Below, one piece after another: positions 1 through 8,304 of a stretch of 64,000 nt of DNA (positions are counted from its first letter, which is position 1; every line of letters starts with the position of its first letter). The notes under the pieces were generated by a model, which worked only from the letters and a program-made list of their open reading frames with translations, was not told the DNA's origin and ran no database searches. The stretch covers positions 1,550,001 to 1,614,000 of the forward strand of contig JADJPA010000001.1 of the NCBI GenBank assembly GCA_016713505.1. Reading direction: 5' to 3'. The DNA is from Candidatus Competibacteraceae bacterium. GTDB taxonomy: Bacteria > Pseudomonadota > Gammaproteobacteria > Competibacterales > Competibacteraceae. A program made the translations under genes and the position numbers.

Positions 1-1
1 A

Positions 2-349
2 CCGCTGACGGTCGATCCCATCGAACCGACCATCAGCATCGACGACTTCACCAAAGTCGATTTGCGCGTCGCGCGCATCGTCAAGGCCGAAGCCGTGGCC
101 AGCGCCGACAAACTGGTGCGGCTGGAACTCGACCTCGGCGGTGAAACCCGCCAAGTGTTCGCCGGCATCAAGCCGGCTTATGCGCCGGAAGATTTACAGG
201 GGCGGCTGACGGTGCTGGTCGCCAATCTGGCGCCGCGCAAGATGCGCTTTGGCGTCTCCGAAGGCATGATTCTGGCGGCGGGCGGCGCGGGCGGCATTTA
301 CCTACTCGCACCCGACAGCGGCGCGGAGCCGGGAATGCGCGTCAAATAA
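2..349 (+). CDS. metG: Methionyl-tRNA synthetase, C-terminal tRNA-binding domain (partial, 5' end outside window)
   Basis: Only the last 115 or so residues are present; the reading frame is open to the left edge. The segment contains the motif FTKVDLRVARIVKAE, characteristic of the EMAP-II/Trbp111-like OB-fold fused to the C-terminus of bacterial MetRS, and ends with a hydrophobic GGAGGIYLLAPDSGAEPGMRVK-like tail typical of that domain. In long-form MetRS this domain dimerises the enzyme and raises tRNA affinity; catalysis lies in the missing N-terminal part. A free-standing Trbp111-like protein is formally possible, but a linker (VDPIEPTISIDD) precedes the domain, as in full MetRS. It converges with the sugar transferase gene, leaving 19 bases between the stops. 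Confidence 0.85.
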   Translation, partial: PLTVDPIEPTISIDDFTKVDLRVARIVKAEAVASADKLVRLELDLGGETRQVFAGIKPAYAPEDLQGRLTVLVANLAPRKMRFGVSEGMILAAGGAGGIYLLAPDSGAEPGMRVK

Positions 350-368
350 TGATCTTGAAGCCGATTTG

Positions 369-1766
369 CTAATGTGCGCCCTTGCCCCAAAAAACGGTGT
401 GGACGGTTTGCAGCAAGATGACGGTATCGAAGAAGATGCTGTAATTCTTGATGTAGTACAGATCGTACTCCAGCTTTTCGCGGGCGTCTTCCTCGGAAGC
501 GCCGTAGGGAAAACAGATCTGCGCCCAACCGGTAATCCCCGGTTTCACCATGTGGCGCATGGTATAAAAGGGGAGTTTTTTCGCCAGTTCGGCAACGAAC
601 TGCGGTCGTTCGGGACGGGGACCGACGAAGCTCATGTCGCCGCGCAGCACGTTGAACAACTGGGGTAACTCATCAATGCGCGTATCACGCATGACCGCTC
701 CGACTGGAGTAATTCGGCTGTCCCCCTGTTTGGCCCAGACCGCTTTGCCATCCTTCTCGGCATCCACCCGCATACTGCGGAATTTGATCACCTCGAACGA
801 ACGTCCGTTGAACCCGACTCGGGTTTGCCGGTACAAGATCGGGCCAGCAAATCTGGATTCCAGCCAAACCGCCAAAGCGGCGCACACCATCAACGGTGCC
901 GCCAACGCCAGCAGCAAGGAACTGACCAGCAAGTCAAACAACCGCTTGACCATGCGGTTGACCAGCGCAACCTGGAAGCCGTCGGCAAAAATCAGATTGC
1001 TCGGCCGCAACGCATCAAGCTGGATTTTACCGGACTGGCGCTCGAAGAAGGTCAGAAACGTGCTGATCTGGATCCCATCAAACTTGCACTCCAGCACCTC
1101 ATCGAGCGGAAAGCCTTTACGCCGGTCATCCATCGCCACCACGATTTCGTCGATCGACAGTTCTTCCGCCAGATCGCTCAGATTGCTGGTGACCTGGAGC
1201 ATCCGAGCCCCCATTACCCGCGGTCTTTCATCTTCATGAACTTGAATGTAACCCACGATCGAAAATCCGGCATTTTTCTTATCCTGCAACTCCTCAAGCC
1301 GCGCCGCTTGTTGGCCCACACCCAGCACCAGCAACCGGCGATTGATCCTGGCGTCGCTTGAAACCCGGAAAAAAATGAACCGAAACAATACAATGCCGAC
1401 AAATGCGATCCCAAACGCCAGGCTGAACGTGCCACGCGACAGATATAAATCGGGAACCAGATAATAGATAGCGGTCATCACGAACAAACCGATCATGAAA
1501 CTGACGCCGACGCGTAGCAGCATATCGCTCTTGCCGTTCCAAAAATTCCGCTCGTATAACCCCATCGCGGTCATGATCGCACACATGACCAGCGTGAACA
1601 CCAACGCACTCAAGATGAAGCTATCGAAAGGAGACACGATTCTTTCGTAACCCAATGCATCGTATAAGATCCGGCTAAAATAGAATGACCAAAATAAATG
1701 CAGCGACTCCACCAGCAATAAAGTCAACAACGATCGAGAAATATAATGTCTGAACAACCGCATCAT
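369..1766 (-). CDS. Exopolysaccharide sugar transferase, EpsB/WcaJ type (undecaprenyl-phosphate sugar phosphotransferase)
   Basis: A 465-residue polyisoprenyl-phosphate sugar-1-phosphate transferase that should start a lipid-linked repeat unit at the inner membrane. The N-terminal half has about four hydrophobic segments (residues ~10-30, 48-68, 83-103, 110-130). A Rossmann-like CoA-binding-type domain follows (LLVLGVGQQA near 145). The C-terminal catalytic domain begins with a membrane re-entrant segment (~280-300) and carries the family signatures KFRSMRVDAE, DELPQLFNVLRGDMSFVGPRPERP and MVKPGITGWAQ. The overall form matches the transferases associated with PEP-CTERM/exosortase exopolysaccharide loci. 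It is divergent from the tviB-type gene across 189 AT-rich bases, so the two probably share a control region. The exact sugar is not readable from sequence. Confidence 0.88.
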   Translation of the reverse strand: MMRLFRHYISRSLLTLLLVESLHLFWSFYFSRILYDALGYERIVSPFDSFILSALVFTLVMCAIMTAMGLYERNFWNGKSDMLLRVGVSFMIGLFVMTAIYYLVPDLYLSRGTFSLAFGIAFVGIVLFRFIFFRVSSDARINRRLLVLGVGQQAARLEELQDKKNAGFSIVGYIQVHEDERPRVMGARMLQVTSNLSDLAEELSIDEIVVAMDDRRKGFPLDEVLECKFDGIQISTFLTFFERQSGKIQLDALRPSNLIFADGFQVALVNRMVKRLFDLLVSSLLLALAAPLMVCAALAVWLESRFAGPILYRQTRVGFNGRSFEVIKFRSMRVDAEKDGKAVWAKQGDSRITPVGAVMRDTRIDELPQLFNVLRGDMSFVGPRPERPQFVAELAKKLPFYTMRHMVKPGITGWAQICFPYGASEEDAREKLEYDLYYIKNYSIFFDTVILLQTVHTVFWGKGAH

Positions 1767-1955
1767 GAGATTAACCGCCCGCGATAAATCGAAATTTTTG
1801 CAACAAAAAGGCGTCTATTGCCGACCAAGAACCCTTATAACGATAACCGTATAAAACATGTTATACCTAAATTCATAAGCTACAAATGCATCATTTTCAA
1901 GCTCTTTCCTCCTTTAAAACCTTCCCGCAACAAAATTCTGAACGGAGCATCAGCA

Positions 1956-3233
1956 ATGTTTGACCTCGCTACCACGCGCATCGGCATTGTCGGCCTCGGC
2001 TATGTGGGCCTTCCCCTGGCGGTTGAATTCGGCAAGCATTTTCCAACATTTGGCTTCGATATCAACGAAAACCGAATTCGGGAGCTTCAGGCCGGAACCG
2101 ACAGCACCCTGGAAGTACCCTCCGAGGAACTCAGTGAGTCCAGGCAACTGCGCTACACCCACCAAGCCAGGGACCTAGAAAGCTGCAACGTTTACATCGT
2201 TACGGTCCCCACGCCGGTGGACGATTATAAACGCCCGGATTTAGGTCCGCTAATCGGCGCTAGCACCACCGTCGGGCGCTTGTTGAAAGCGGGCGATGTA
2301 GCCATCTACGAATCCACCGTCTACCCCGGCGCCACCGAGGAAGTGTGTGTGCCGATCCTGGAAAAGCAGTCTGGGCTGCGATTCAACCAGGATTTCTTCG
2401 CCGGCTACAGCCCCGAACGCATCAACCCCGGCGACAAGGAACACCGCGTCACCACCATCCGCAAGGTCACCTCGGGTTCCACTCCCGAGGCCGCCGCGTT
2501 TGTGGACGCCCTGTACCGTCGCATCATCACCGCCGGCACTCACCAAGCCTCCAGTATCCGGGTGGCCGAAGCGGCGAAAGTGATCGAAAACACCCAGCGC
2601 GATGTCAATATCGCCTTGATCAACGAACTGGCGCTACTGTTTGATCGGCTGGGCATCGACACCGAGGAAGTGTTGCTGGCGGCCGGCTCGAAATGGAACT
2701 TCCTGCCGTTCCGGCCGGGGTTGGTCGGCGGTCACTGCATCGGTGTCGATCCCTATTATCTCACCCATAAAGCGCAGGAAATCGGCTACCACCCGGAAAT
2801 GATTCTGGCTGGACGGCGCATCAACGACGGCATGGGCGCCCACGTGGCCGAGCGCGTCGTCAAATTGATGACTCAAAAACGCATCGCGGTGGTGGATGCC
2901 AACATCCTGGTATTGGGCTTGACCTTCAAGGAAAACTGCCCGGATTTGCGCAACACCCGCGTGGTGGATATCGTCCAGGAATTTCGCGACTACAACGCGC
3001 GGGTCGATGTCTACGATCCGTGGGTCGACGCCCATGAAGCCCAGCGCGAATACGGGATCGAGCCGGTCCGGGAACCGAAAGCCGGTCATTACGACGCCGT
3101 GATCCTGGCGGTCGCCCACCAGCAGTTTCGCGAGTTGGGCGTCGAACGCATCCGCCAGCTGGGCAAAGCCAATTCGGTGCTGTTCGACGTGAAATATCTT
3201 TTACCGGCCGCCGCCGTCGACGGACGACTGTAA
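1956..3233 (+). CDS. tviB: Nucleotide-sugar dehydrogenase, TviB type (UDP-N-acetylglucosamine 6-dehydrogenase)
   Basis: A 425-residue NAD-dependent UDP-sugar 6-dehydrogenase making a UDP-uronic acid for surface polysaccharide. It has an N-terminal dinucleotide fold (GIVGLGYVGLPLA), the central dehydrogenase domain with catalytic Cys261 in VGGHCIGVDPYY, and the C-terminal UDP-binding domain (LGLTFKENCPDLRNT). The pattern DINENRIRELQAGTDSTLEV is of the TviB/WbpA group acting on UDP-GlcNAc rather than the shorter UDP-glucose enzymes, though substrate is inferred. The ATG at 1956 is chosen because GGAG lies about 9 bases upstream and the domain begins directly after it; the open frame extends further upstream but with AT-rich non-domain sequence. 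The epimerase gene follows after 19 bases, presumably co-transcribed. Confidence 0.88.
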   Translation: MFDLATTRIGIVGLGYVGLPLAVEFGKHFPTFGFDINENRIRELQAGTDSTLEVPSEELSESRQLRYTHQARDLESCNVYIVTVPTPVDDYKRPDLGPLIGASTTVGRLLKAGDVAIYESTVYPGATEEVCVPILEKQSGLRFNQDFFAGYSPERINPGDKEHRVTTIRKVTSGSTPEAAAFVDALYRRIITAGTHQASSIRVAEAAKVIENTQRDVNIALINELALLFDRLGIDTEEVLLAAGSKWNFLPFRPGLVGGHCIGVDPYYLTHKAQEIGYHPEMILAGRRINDGMGAHVAERVVKLMTQKRIAVVDANILVLGLTFKENCPDLRNTRVVDIVQEFRDYNARVDVYDPWVDAHEAQREYGIEPVREPKAGHYDAVILAVAHQQFRELGVERIRQLGKANSVLFDVKYLLPAAAVDGRL

Positions 3234-3252
3234 GCGAGACACAGGAGCTATC

Positions 3253-4260
3253 ATGAAAATCTTGGTCACCGGCAGCGCCGGGTTCATCGGGTCGACGCTA
3301 GTGCTGCGCCTGCTGGCGCGCGGCGATGAAGTCATCGGCCTCGACAATTTGAACGATTATTACGATGTTACGCTGAAGCAGGCGCGCTTGGCGCGCTTGC
3401 AAGCCCAGGCGGGCTTTCGCGAGGTACGAGCCAGCCTCGAAGATCGGGCAACCCTGAACGAAACCTTCGCCAAGCACCGGCCGCAGCGGGTGGTGAATCT
3501 GGCGGCTCAAGCCGGCGTGCGCTATTCCATTCAAAACCCCCATGCTTACGTCGATTCCAATGTGGTGGGCTTCGTCAATATCCTTGAAGCCTGCCGCCAT
3601 CACGGCGTCGAGCATTTGGTCTACGCCTCGTCCAGTTCGGTCTATGGGGCCAACACCAAGATGCCGTTCTCGGTCCACGACAACGTGGATCATCCGGTCA
3701 GCCTGTATGCCGCCACCAAGAAAGCCAATGAGTTGATGGCCCACACCTACAGCCATTTGTACGGCCTGCCGACCACGGGTTTGCGCTTTTTCACCGTCTA
3801 CGGTCCTTGGGGCCGGCCGGACATGGCGCTGTTTCTGTTCACCCGCAGCATCCTGGCCAATGAACCGATCGACGTCTTCAACTACGGCCACCACCGGCGG
3901 GATTTCACCTATATCGACGATATCGTCGAGGGCGTGGTGCGGGTCATGGATCAAGTGGCGGCGCCGAACCCGGATTGGTCGGGCGACGCGCCGGATTCCG
4001 CCACCAGCCTATCGCCTTACCGGCTGTACAACATCGGCAGCAACCGGCCGATCGAACTGATGCGCTATATCGAAGTCCTCGAAGACTGTCTGGGGCGCAA
4101 GGCGACCAAGAACCTGTTGCCGATGCAGGCCGGCGACGTGCCGGACACCTACGCCGATGTCGATGCGCTGGTGCGCGATGTCGGCTACCGACCCGATACG
4201 CCCATCGAGGAGGGCGTGGCGCGTTTTGTGAAGTGGTATCGGGACTATTATCGGCTTTAG
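3253..4260 (+). CDS. UDP-uronate 4-epimerase (NAD-dependent epimerase/dehydratase, CapI/TviC-like)
   Basis: A 335-residue short-chain dehydrogenase-type epimerase. It shows the NAD-binding GSAGFIGS at the N-terminus, a catalytic SSSSVYG with Tyr-X3-Lys (YAATK), and the RFFTVYGPWGRPDMA and DFTYIDDIVEG motifs found in UDP-glucuronate 4-epimerases. With the upstream dehydrogenase it forms a two-step module turning a UDP-hexose or UDP-HexNAc into its uronate and then the galacto epimer, feeding polysaccharide assembly. AGGAG sits six bases before the ATG. The closest names (CapI on UDP-GlcA, TviC on UDP-GlcNAcA) differ in substrate, and sequence alone does not decide. Its stop overlaps the dnaQ stop tail-to-tail. 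Confidence 0.87.
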   Translation: MKILVTGSAGFIGSTLVLRLLARGDEVIGLDNLNDYYDVTLKQARLARLQAQAGFREVRASLEDRATLNETFAKHRPQRVVNLAAQAGVRYSIQNPHAYVDSNVVGFVNILEACRHHGVEHLVYASSSSVYGANTKMPFSVHDNVDHPVSLYAATKKANELMAHTYSHLYGLPTTGLRFFTVYGPWGRPDMALFLFTRSILANEPIDVFNYGHHRRDFTYIDDIVEGVVRVMDQVAAPNPDWSGDAPDSATSLSPYRLYNIGSNRPIELMRYIEVLEDCLGRKATKNLLPMQAGDVPDTYADVDALVRDVGYRPDTPIEEGVARFVKWYRDYYRL

Positions 4261-4988
4261 GACGCTTCCAGGCGCTTCCAGACGCATTGCCCGCCGCTGC
4301 TTTTTTCCAACAGCTCCAGATAGCGGGCGTGCGCCGCCGCTTCCTCGGCGTCGGCGCGCAGCACCGCCAGCGCCGGACGGTTTCGCAGCGCCCGCGTTTC
4401 CCGCACCTCGCCGCCTGGCGCCAAGGCCGGCGCGTTGCCGCTGTCCCGCTCGAACATGGAGCTTTGCTGGCGGGTCATCGCCAGGTAAAGGTCCGCCAAA
4501 ATCTCCGCGTCCAGCAACGCGCCGTGCAGGGTCCGCTGAGAATTGTCGATGTTATAGCGCTTGCACAGCGCATCCAGGCTGTTGCGCTGGCCAGGATGGC
4601 GCTGGCGCGCTAGCAGCAGGGTGTCTTCGACCGCGCAAAGCCGTTCGAGCACGATCTGGCCGCGCCCGCACAACCGGAGCTCGTGGTTGAGAAAGCCGAG
4701 ATCGAAGGGCGCGTTATGAATGATGAGTTCGGCATCGCGGACGAAATCGAGCAACGCCTCGACGATTTCGGGAAAGCGCGGTTCGTCGGTCAACCGTTGG
4801 TTGGTGATGCCGTGGACCCGCACCGCTTCGGCGTCGATCAGGCGATCCGGTTGTAAATAGGTGTGAAACCGCCGCTCGGTATGGCGGCGATTGACCAGTT
4901 CGACGCAACCGATTTCGATGATTCGGTGCCCTTGAGCGGGATCGAGGCCGGTGGTTTCGGTATCGAGGACGATTTGGCGGGCGCGCAT
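4257..4988 (-). CDS. dnaQ: DNA polymerase III epsilon subunit (3'-5' proofreading exonuclease)
   Basis: A 243-residue DEDDh exonuclease. Exo I is seen as Asp9/Glu11 in DTETTG, Exo II in the IIHNAPFDLGFLNHE segment, and Exo III as HGALLDAEILADLY. The C-terminal ~60 residues are the usual weakly conserved tail that contacts the polymerase alpha subunit. It lies 13 bases downstream of rnhA in the same direction, so the two are likely co-transcribed; in Escherichia coli the same pair is adjacent but divergent. Length and motif order match the family. Confidence 0.95.
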   Translation of the reverse strand: MRARQIVLDTETTGLDPAQGHRIIEIGCVELVNRRHTERRFHTYLQPDRLIDAEAVRVHGITNQRLTDEPRFPEIVEALLDFVRDAELIIHNAPFDLGFLNHELRLCGRGQIVLERLCAVEDTLLLARQRHPGQRNSLDALCKRYNIDNSQRTLHGALLDAEILADLYLAMTRQQSSMFERDSGNAPALAPGGEVRETRALRNRPALAVLRADAEEAAAHARYLELLEKSSGGQCVWKRLEAS

Positions 4989-5001
4989 GTCGGGTTACCG
5001 T

Positions 5002-5460
5002 TCAGGTTGTCAGGGGATCGGCTGAAGGGATCGCCGCTCTGGCGAGTTGGTCCACCCGTTCGTTTTCGGGATGGCCGCTGTGGCCGCGCACCCATTCCCA
5101 TTGGAGCTGATGGGGCGCTGCCGCGGCTTCTAGCCGCTGCCAGAGCTCGACGTTTTTGACCGGTTGGCGGTCGGCGGTTTTCCAGCCGCGCCGTTTCCAA
5201 GCCGCCAGCCATTCGGTCACGCCTTTCATGACGTATTGGCTGTCGGTCACGATCCGCACCCGCGCCGGCCGTTTCAACGCCTCCAGGCCGTTGATGGCCG
5301 CCAGCAGTTCCATCCGGTTATTGGTGGTCGCCGCCTCGCTGCCGGACAGTTCCTTCTCATGCTCTCGATAACGCAACAGCGCGCCCCAACCGCCGGGGCC
5401 GGGGTTGCCGGAACAGGCTCCATCGGTGAACAGCAGCACCCAATCGTCGGAATCGCCCAT
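5002..5460 (-). CDS. rnhA: Ribonuclease HI
   Basis: A 152-residue RNase H that cleaves RNA in RNA-DNA hybrids (R-loops, Okazaki primers). The four metal-binding acidic residues are in place: Asp13 (FTDGACSGNPG), Glu51 (NNRMELLAAI), Asp73 (VTDSQYV) and Asp137. The catalytic loop histidine is His127 (RGHSGHPENERVD). It starts one base after the stop of the YejF-type ATPase gene and is followed closely by dnaQ, so it sits inside a tight minus-strand run. Confidence 0.95.
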   Translation of the reverse strand: MGDSDDWVLLFTDGACSGNPGPGGWGALLRYREHEKELSGSEAATTNNRMELLAAINGLEALKRPARVRIVTDSQYVMKGVTEWLAAWKRRGWKTADRQPVKNVELWQRLEAAAAPHQLQWEWVRGHSGHPENERVDQLARAAIPSADPLTT

Positions 5461-5461
5461 C

Positions 5462-7099
5462 TCAGGTGGCCACCACGCCGTCGCCTACGGTTTCCAAATT
5501 GAGCGCCGCCGCCAGCAACGCTTGCGTGTAGGGATGTTGGGGCGCTTCGAACACCCGGCGGGCGGGACCGGCTTCGATCACCCGACCGCTTTTCATCACC
5601 AGGAGATGATTGGCCAGCGCCCGCACCACCCGCAGATCGTGACTGATGAACAGATAAGCCAGCCGGTAACGGCGTTGCAAGTCGCGCAGCAGGTCGACGA
5701 TTTGCGCCTGCACCGACACATCCAGCGCGCTGGTCGGTTCATCGAGCACCAGCAGGCGCGGCTTCAGCGCCAAGGCGCGGGCGATGGCGATACGCTGGCG
5801 CTGGCCGCCGGAAAACTCGTGCGGATAGCGATCCTGAGCGGCAGGGTCCAGTCCCACTTCCTCCAAGGTCTGCGCGATACGGGCGCGACGGGTGGCGCGA
5901 TCACCGGCCAACCCATGCACCAACAACCCTTCCTCAACGATTTCACCCACCGACAAGCGCGGGCTGAGCGAGCCGAAGGGATCTTGGAAGACGATCTGCA
6001 TCCCTTTACGCAGCGGCCGCAGCGTCTTGTTCGGTAGCCCATCAATGCGTTGCCCCCCGAAGCGGACCGCGCCTTCGCTGGACAGCAGCCGCAGCAGCGC
6101 CAACCCCAAGGTGGTCTTGCCGGAGCCGCTTTCTCCGACCACGCCGAGCGTCTGCCCTTCCCGCACGCTGGCGCTGACGCCATCCACCGCCTTCACGTAA
6201 TCGGCCACCCGGCCCAGCAGGCCGCGCTTGAGCGGAAACCAGACTTTCAATCCCTCGCCGGCGATCACTTCCGGCGCGTCGGCCACTTCCGGCGGCGGTT
6301 CGCCCTTGGGTTCGGCGGCCAACAACTGCCGGGTGTAGGAATGCCGGGGGTTGGCGAAAATTTCCGCAACCGCGCCCGTTTCCACCACTTCGCCGGCGCG
6401 CAGCACGCAGACCCGGTCCGCGAGCCGGCGCACGATGCCGAGATCGTGGGTGATGAACAGAATCGCCATTCCCAATTTGGCTTGCAAGCCTTCAAGCAAT
6501 TTTAAAATTTGCGCCTGAATGGTCACGTCGAGCGCCGTGGTCGGCTCGTCGGCGATCAGGATATCGGGGTCGTTGGCCAGCGCCATGGCGATCATCACCC
6601 GCTGGCGCTGGCCGCCGGACAGTTCGTGCGGCAGGGCGTTAAGGCGCTGGGCGGCGTCGGGCAAGCCCACCAGCTCCAGCAACGCCAGTATCCGCGCCCG
6701 CAGCGCATCCCCGCGCAAACCCTTGTGCAATTCCAGGGTCTCGCCGACCTGTCGCTCGATGGAATGCAGCGGGTTGAGCGAGGTCATCGGTTCCTGGAAC
6801 ACCATGGCGATCTGAGCGCCGCGAATCTTTCGCATCCGCTCCGGCGCTGCGTCCAGCAATTCCTGGCCGCGCAAGCGGATGCTGCCGCTGGGATGGCGGG
6901 CGTGCGGGTACGGTAACAATTGCAGGATCGACAGCGCCGTTACCGATTTGCCGGAGCCGCTTTCCCCCACTAACGCCAGCGTCTCGCCGCGGTTCAAAGC
7001 GAACGAAATCCGTTTGACGGCCGGCGCCGCGCCGAAGGAAACCGCTAAATCGCGGATTTCAAGCAGCGGGACGCCTTCAGAGATCTCGACGCTCATCAT
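5462..7099 (-). CDS. yejF: Double ABC transporter ATPase, YejF type (peptide/microcin C-type importer ATPase)
   Basis: A 545-residue tandem ATPase: two ABC modules in one chain, each with Walker A (GESGSGKS near residue 42; GESGSGKT near 325), signature (LSGGQRQR; FSGGQRQR) and Walker B (ILIADEPTTALD; LLVLDEPTSALD). Each module ends with the oligopeptide/dipeptide extension (RHSYTRQLLAAEP; QHPYTQALLAAAL). This architecture fits YejF of the YejABEF importer, but no permease or binding-protein genes lie beside it, so it would have to work with subunits encoded elsewhere. AGGAG lies two bases before the ATG at 7099 and five before the next ATG at 7096; the second is the more natural start. The start overlaps the aminopeptidase gene by 23 bases. 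Confidence 0.86.
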   Translation of the reverse strand: MMSVEISEGVPLLEIRDLAVSFGAAPAVKRISFALNRGETLALVGESGSGKSVTALSILQLLPYPHARHPSGSIRLRGQELLDAAPERMRKIRGAQIAMVFQEPMTSLNPLHSIERQVGETLELHKGLRGDALRARILALLELVGLPDAAQRLNALPHELSGGQRQRVMIAMALANDPDILIADEPTTALDVTIQAQILKLLEGLQAKLGMAILFITHDLGIVRRLADRVCVLRAGEVVETGAVAEIFANPRHSYTRQLLAAEPKGEPPPEVADAPEVIAGEGLKVWFPLKRGLLGRVADYVKAVDGVSASVREGQTLGVVGESGSGKTTLGLALLRLLSSEGAVRFGGQRIDGLPNKTLRPLRKGMQIVFQDPFGSLSPRLSVGEIVEEGLLVHGLAGDRATRRARIAQTLEEVGLDPAAQDRYPHEFSGGQRQRIAIARALALKPRLLVLDEPTSALDVSVQAQIVDLLRDLQRRYRLAYLFISHDLRVVRALANHLLVMKSGRVIEAGPARRVFEAPQHPYTQALLAAALNLETVGDGVVAT

Positions 7100-8213
7100 G
7101 GCTCCTGTGGGTGGTGGGTGGATCGTTCGTTACGGCGGCGTTCGAAACGATATTGCTGGGGGATGCCGACAAGGCGTCTAGGCGCGCGGTCCGTTCCGAG
7201 GGCGGCAATTGCCCGATGGCTTCGACCGCTCGATAGAACGCCACAAAATTCTGCCCCTCGTGTTCGTACAACGCCAAAAACGCCGGGACCCAACGATAAT
7301 AGGTGCTGTTGCCGGCCAACTTGGCGTTGTTGAGATCGCGGTCAAACCAGCGGTCGTAACCGGAATAGCCGCCCCATTGCTGTTTCAATTGCTGGTAGCC
7401 GTCGCGCAAGGCCGTCAAAATGCGTTGCTTGTCGGCGCGCTTCTCGGCATCGGGCCGGGCCGAAGCATACAACACCGTCAATTGCTCGCGGGCCGTCGCC
7501 GTCAGCCGCAAAAAATCCTCGCGGCGCTGGCCATCGGCCGCATAATCTTCCCGTTCGCGCGCCGTCCCCTGCTGCTTCAGCCACCGCTCCGCCCCCAGCC
7601 GGCCGACGGCGGTCGCGAAGGCTTCGTTGAACGCCGTGTCTCCGGAAACATACAGCCGCTGATGGGAGAGTTCGTGAAACATCAGCTCCGCCAAACGACC
7701 CGCCGGCCACGCAATGAAGGTGTTCAGCAGCGGATCGTCGAACCAGCCCAAGGTCGAGTAGGCTGGAATATCGGCGACATACACATCATCACCGGCCGCG
7801 CGCAGGTCGGCGGCCAAGCCTTGCGCGGCGGCGGCGTCAAAATAACCCCGATAGCTCATACAGCCGACCGCCGGATAACACCAGCGCCGGGGTTCCAGCG
7901 ACAGCTCGGGCGCGGCGAACACGTTCTTAACGGCGTGCGGTCGCCGGAGGTCGGCATAATCCCGATAGCTGCCGTTTTCCGGCAAGCCCAGCTCGCCGCT
8001 GGCGAAGGCGCGCAGCGCTTGCGCCCCTTCCAACCGTCGCCGCAACTCCGGCGCGGTCGCGGGATCGGCCAACACCTCGGCCACGGGCCGGCGCGCGTGC
8101 AGCAGTTCGAGCTGCCCCGCCGCCGCTTGGCGATAATAAGCCAGTTCGGCACAGCCAGACAGGCTCAGCGCGAAGCCAGGTAACATTAAAAACCGCCAGA
8201 AAGCACGCCGCAT
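7077..8213 (-). CDS. Putative zinc aminopeptidase lipoprotein (PF10023-type)
   Basis: A 378-residue protein with a signal peptide and lipobox (LSGC, Cys at about residue 21), so it is probably membrane-anchored in the periplasm. It carries a metallopeptidase helix HELSH followed about 20 residues later by NEAFA, giving the HExxH...E gluzincin pattern; the surrounding WFDDPLLNTF and ELMFHELSHQRLYV segments fit the proteobacterial 'predicted aminopeptidase' family. No substrate is established from the sequence. It leads the minus-strand run aminopeptidase-yejF-rnhA-dnaQ, and its 3' end overlaps yejF, which suggests coupling; both could deal with peptides. Confidence 0.8.
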   Translation of the reverse strand: MRRAFWRFLMLPGFALSLSGCAELAYYRQAAAGQLELLHARRPVAEVLADPATAPELRRRLEGAQALRAFASGELGLPENGSYRDYADLRRPHAVKNVFAAPELSLEPRRWCYPAVGCMSYRGYFDAAAAQGLAADLRAAGDDVYVADIPAYSTLGWFDDPLLNTFIAWPAGRLAELMFHELSHQRLYVSGDTAFNEAFATAVGRLGAERWLKQQGTAREREDYAADGQRREDFLRLTATAREQLTVLYASARPDAEKRADKQRILTALRDGYQQLKQQWGGYSGYDRWFDRDLNNAKLAGNSTYYRWVPAFLALYEHEGQNFVAFYRAVEAIGQLPPSERTARLDALSASPSNIVSNAAVTNDPPTTHRSHDERRDL

Positions 8214-8304
8214 CGCTCAAAACCGTCTAAGGTTTATCAACCGGCCAGGGCGTTCGCCCATAACCCGACCGGCGTTTGAGGCAACCCACGATCGAAGTTG
8301 GATA

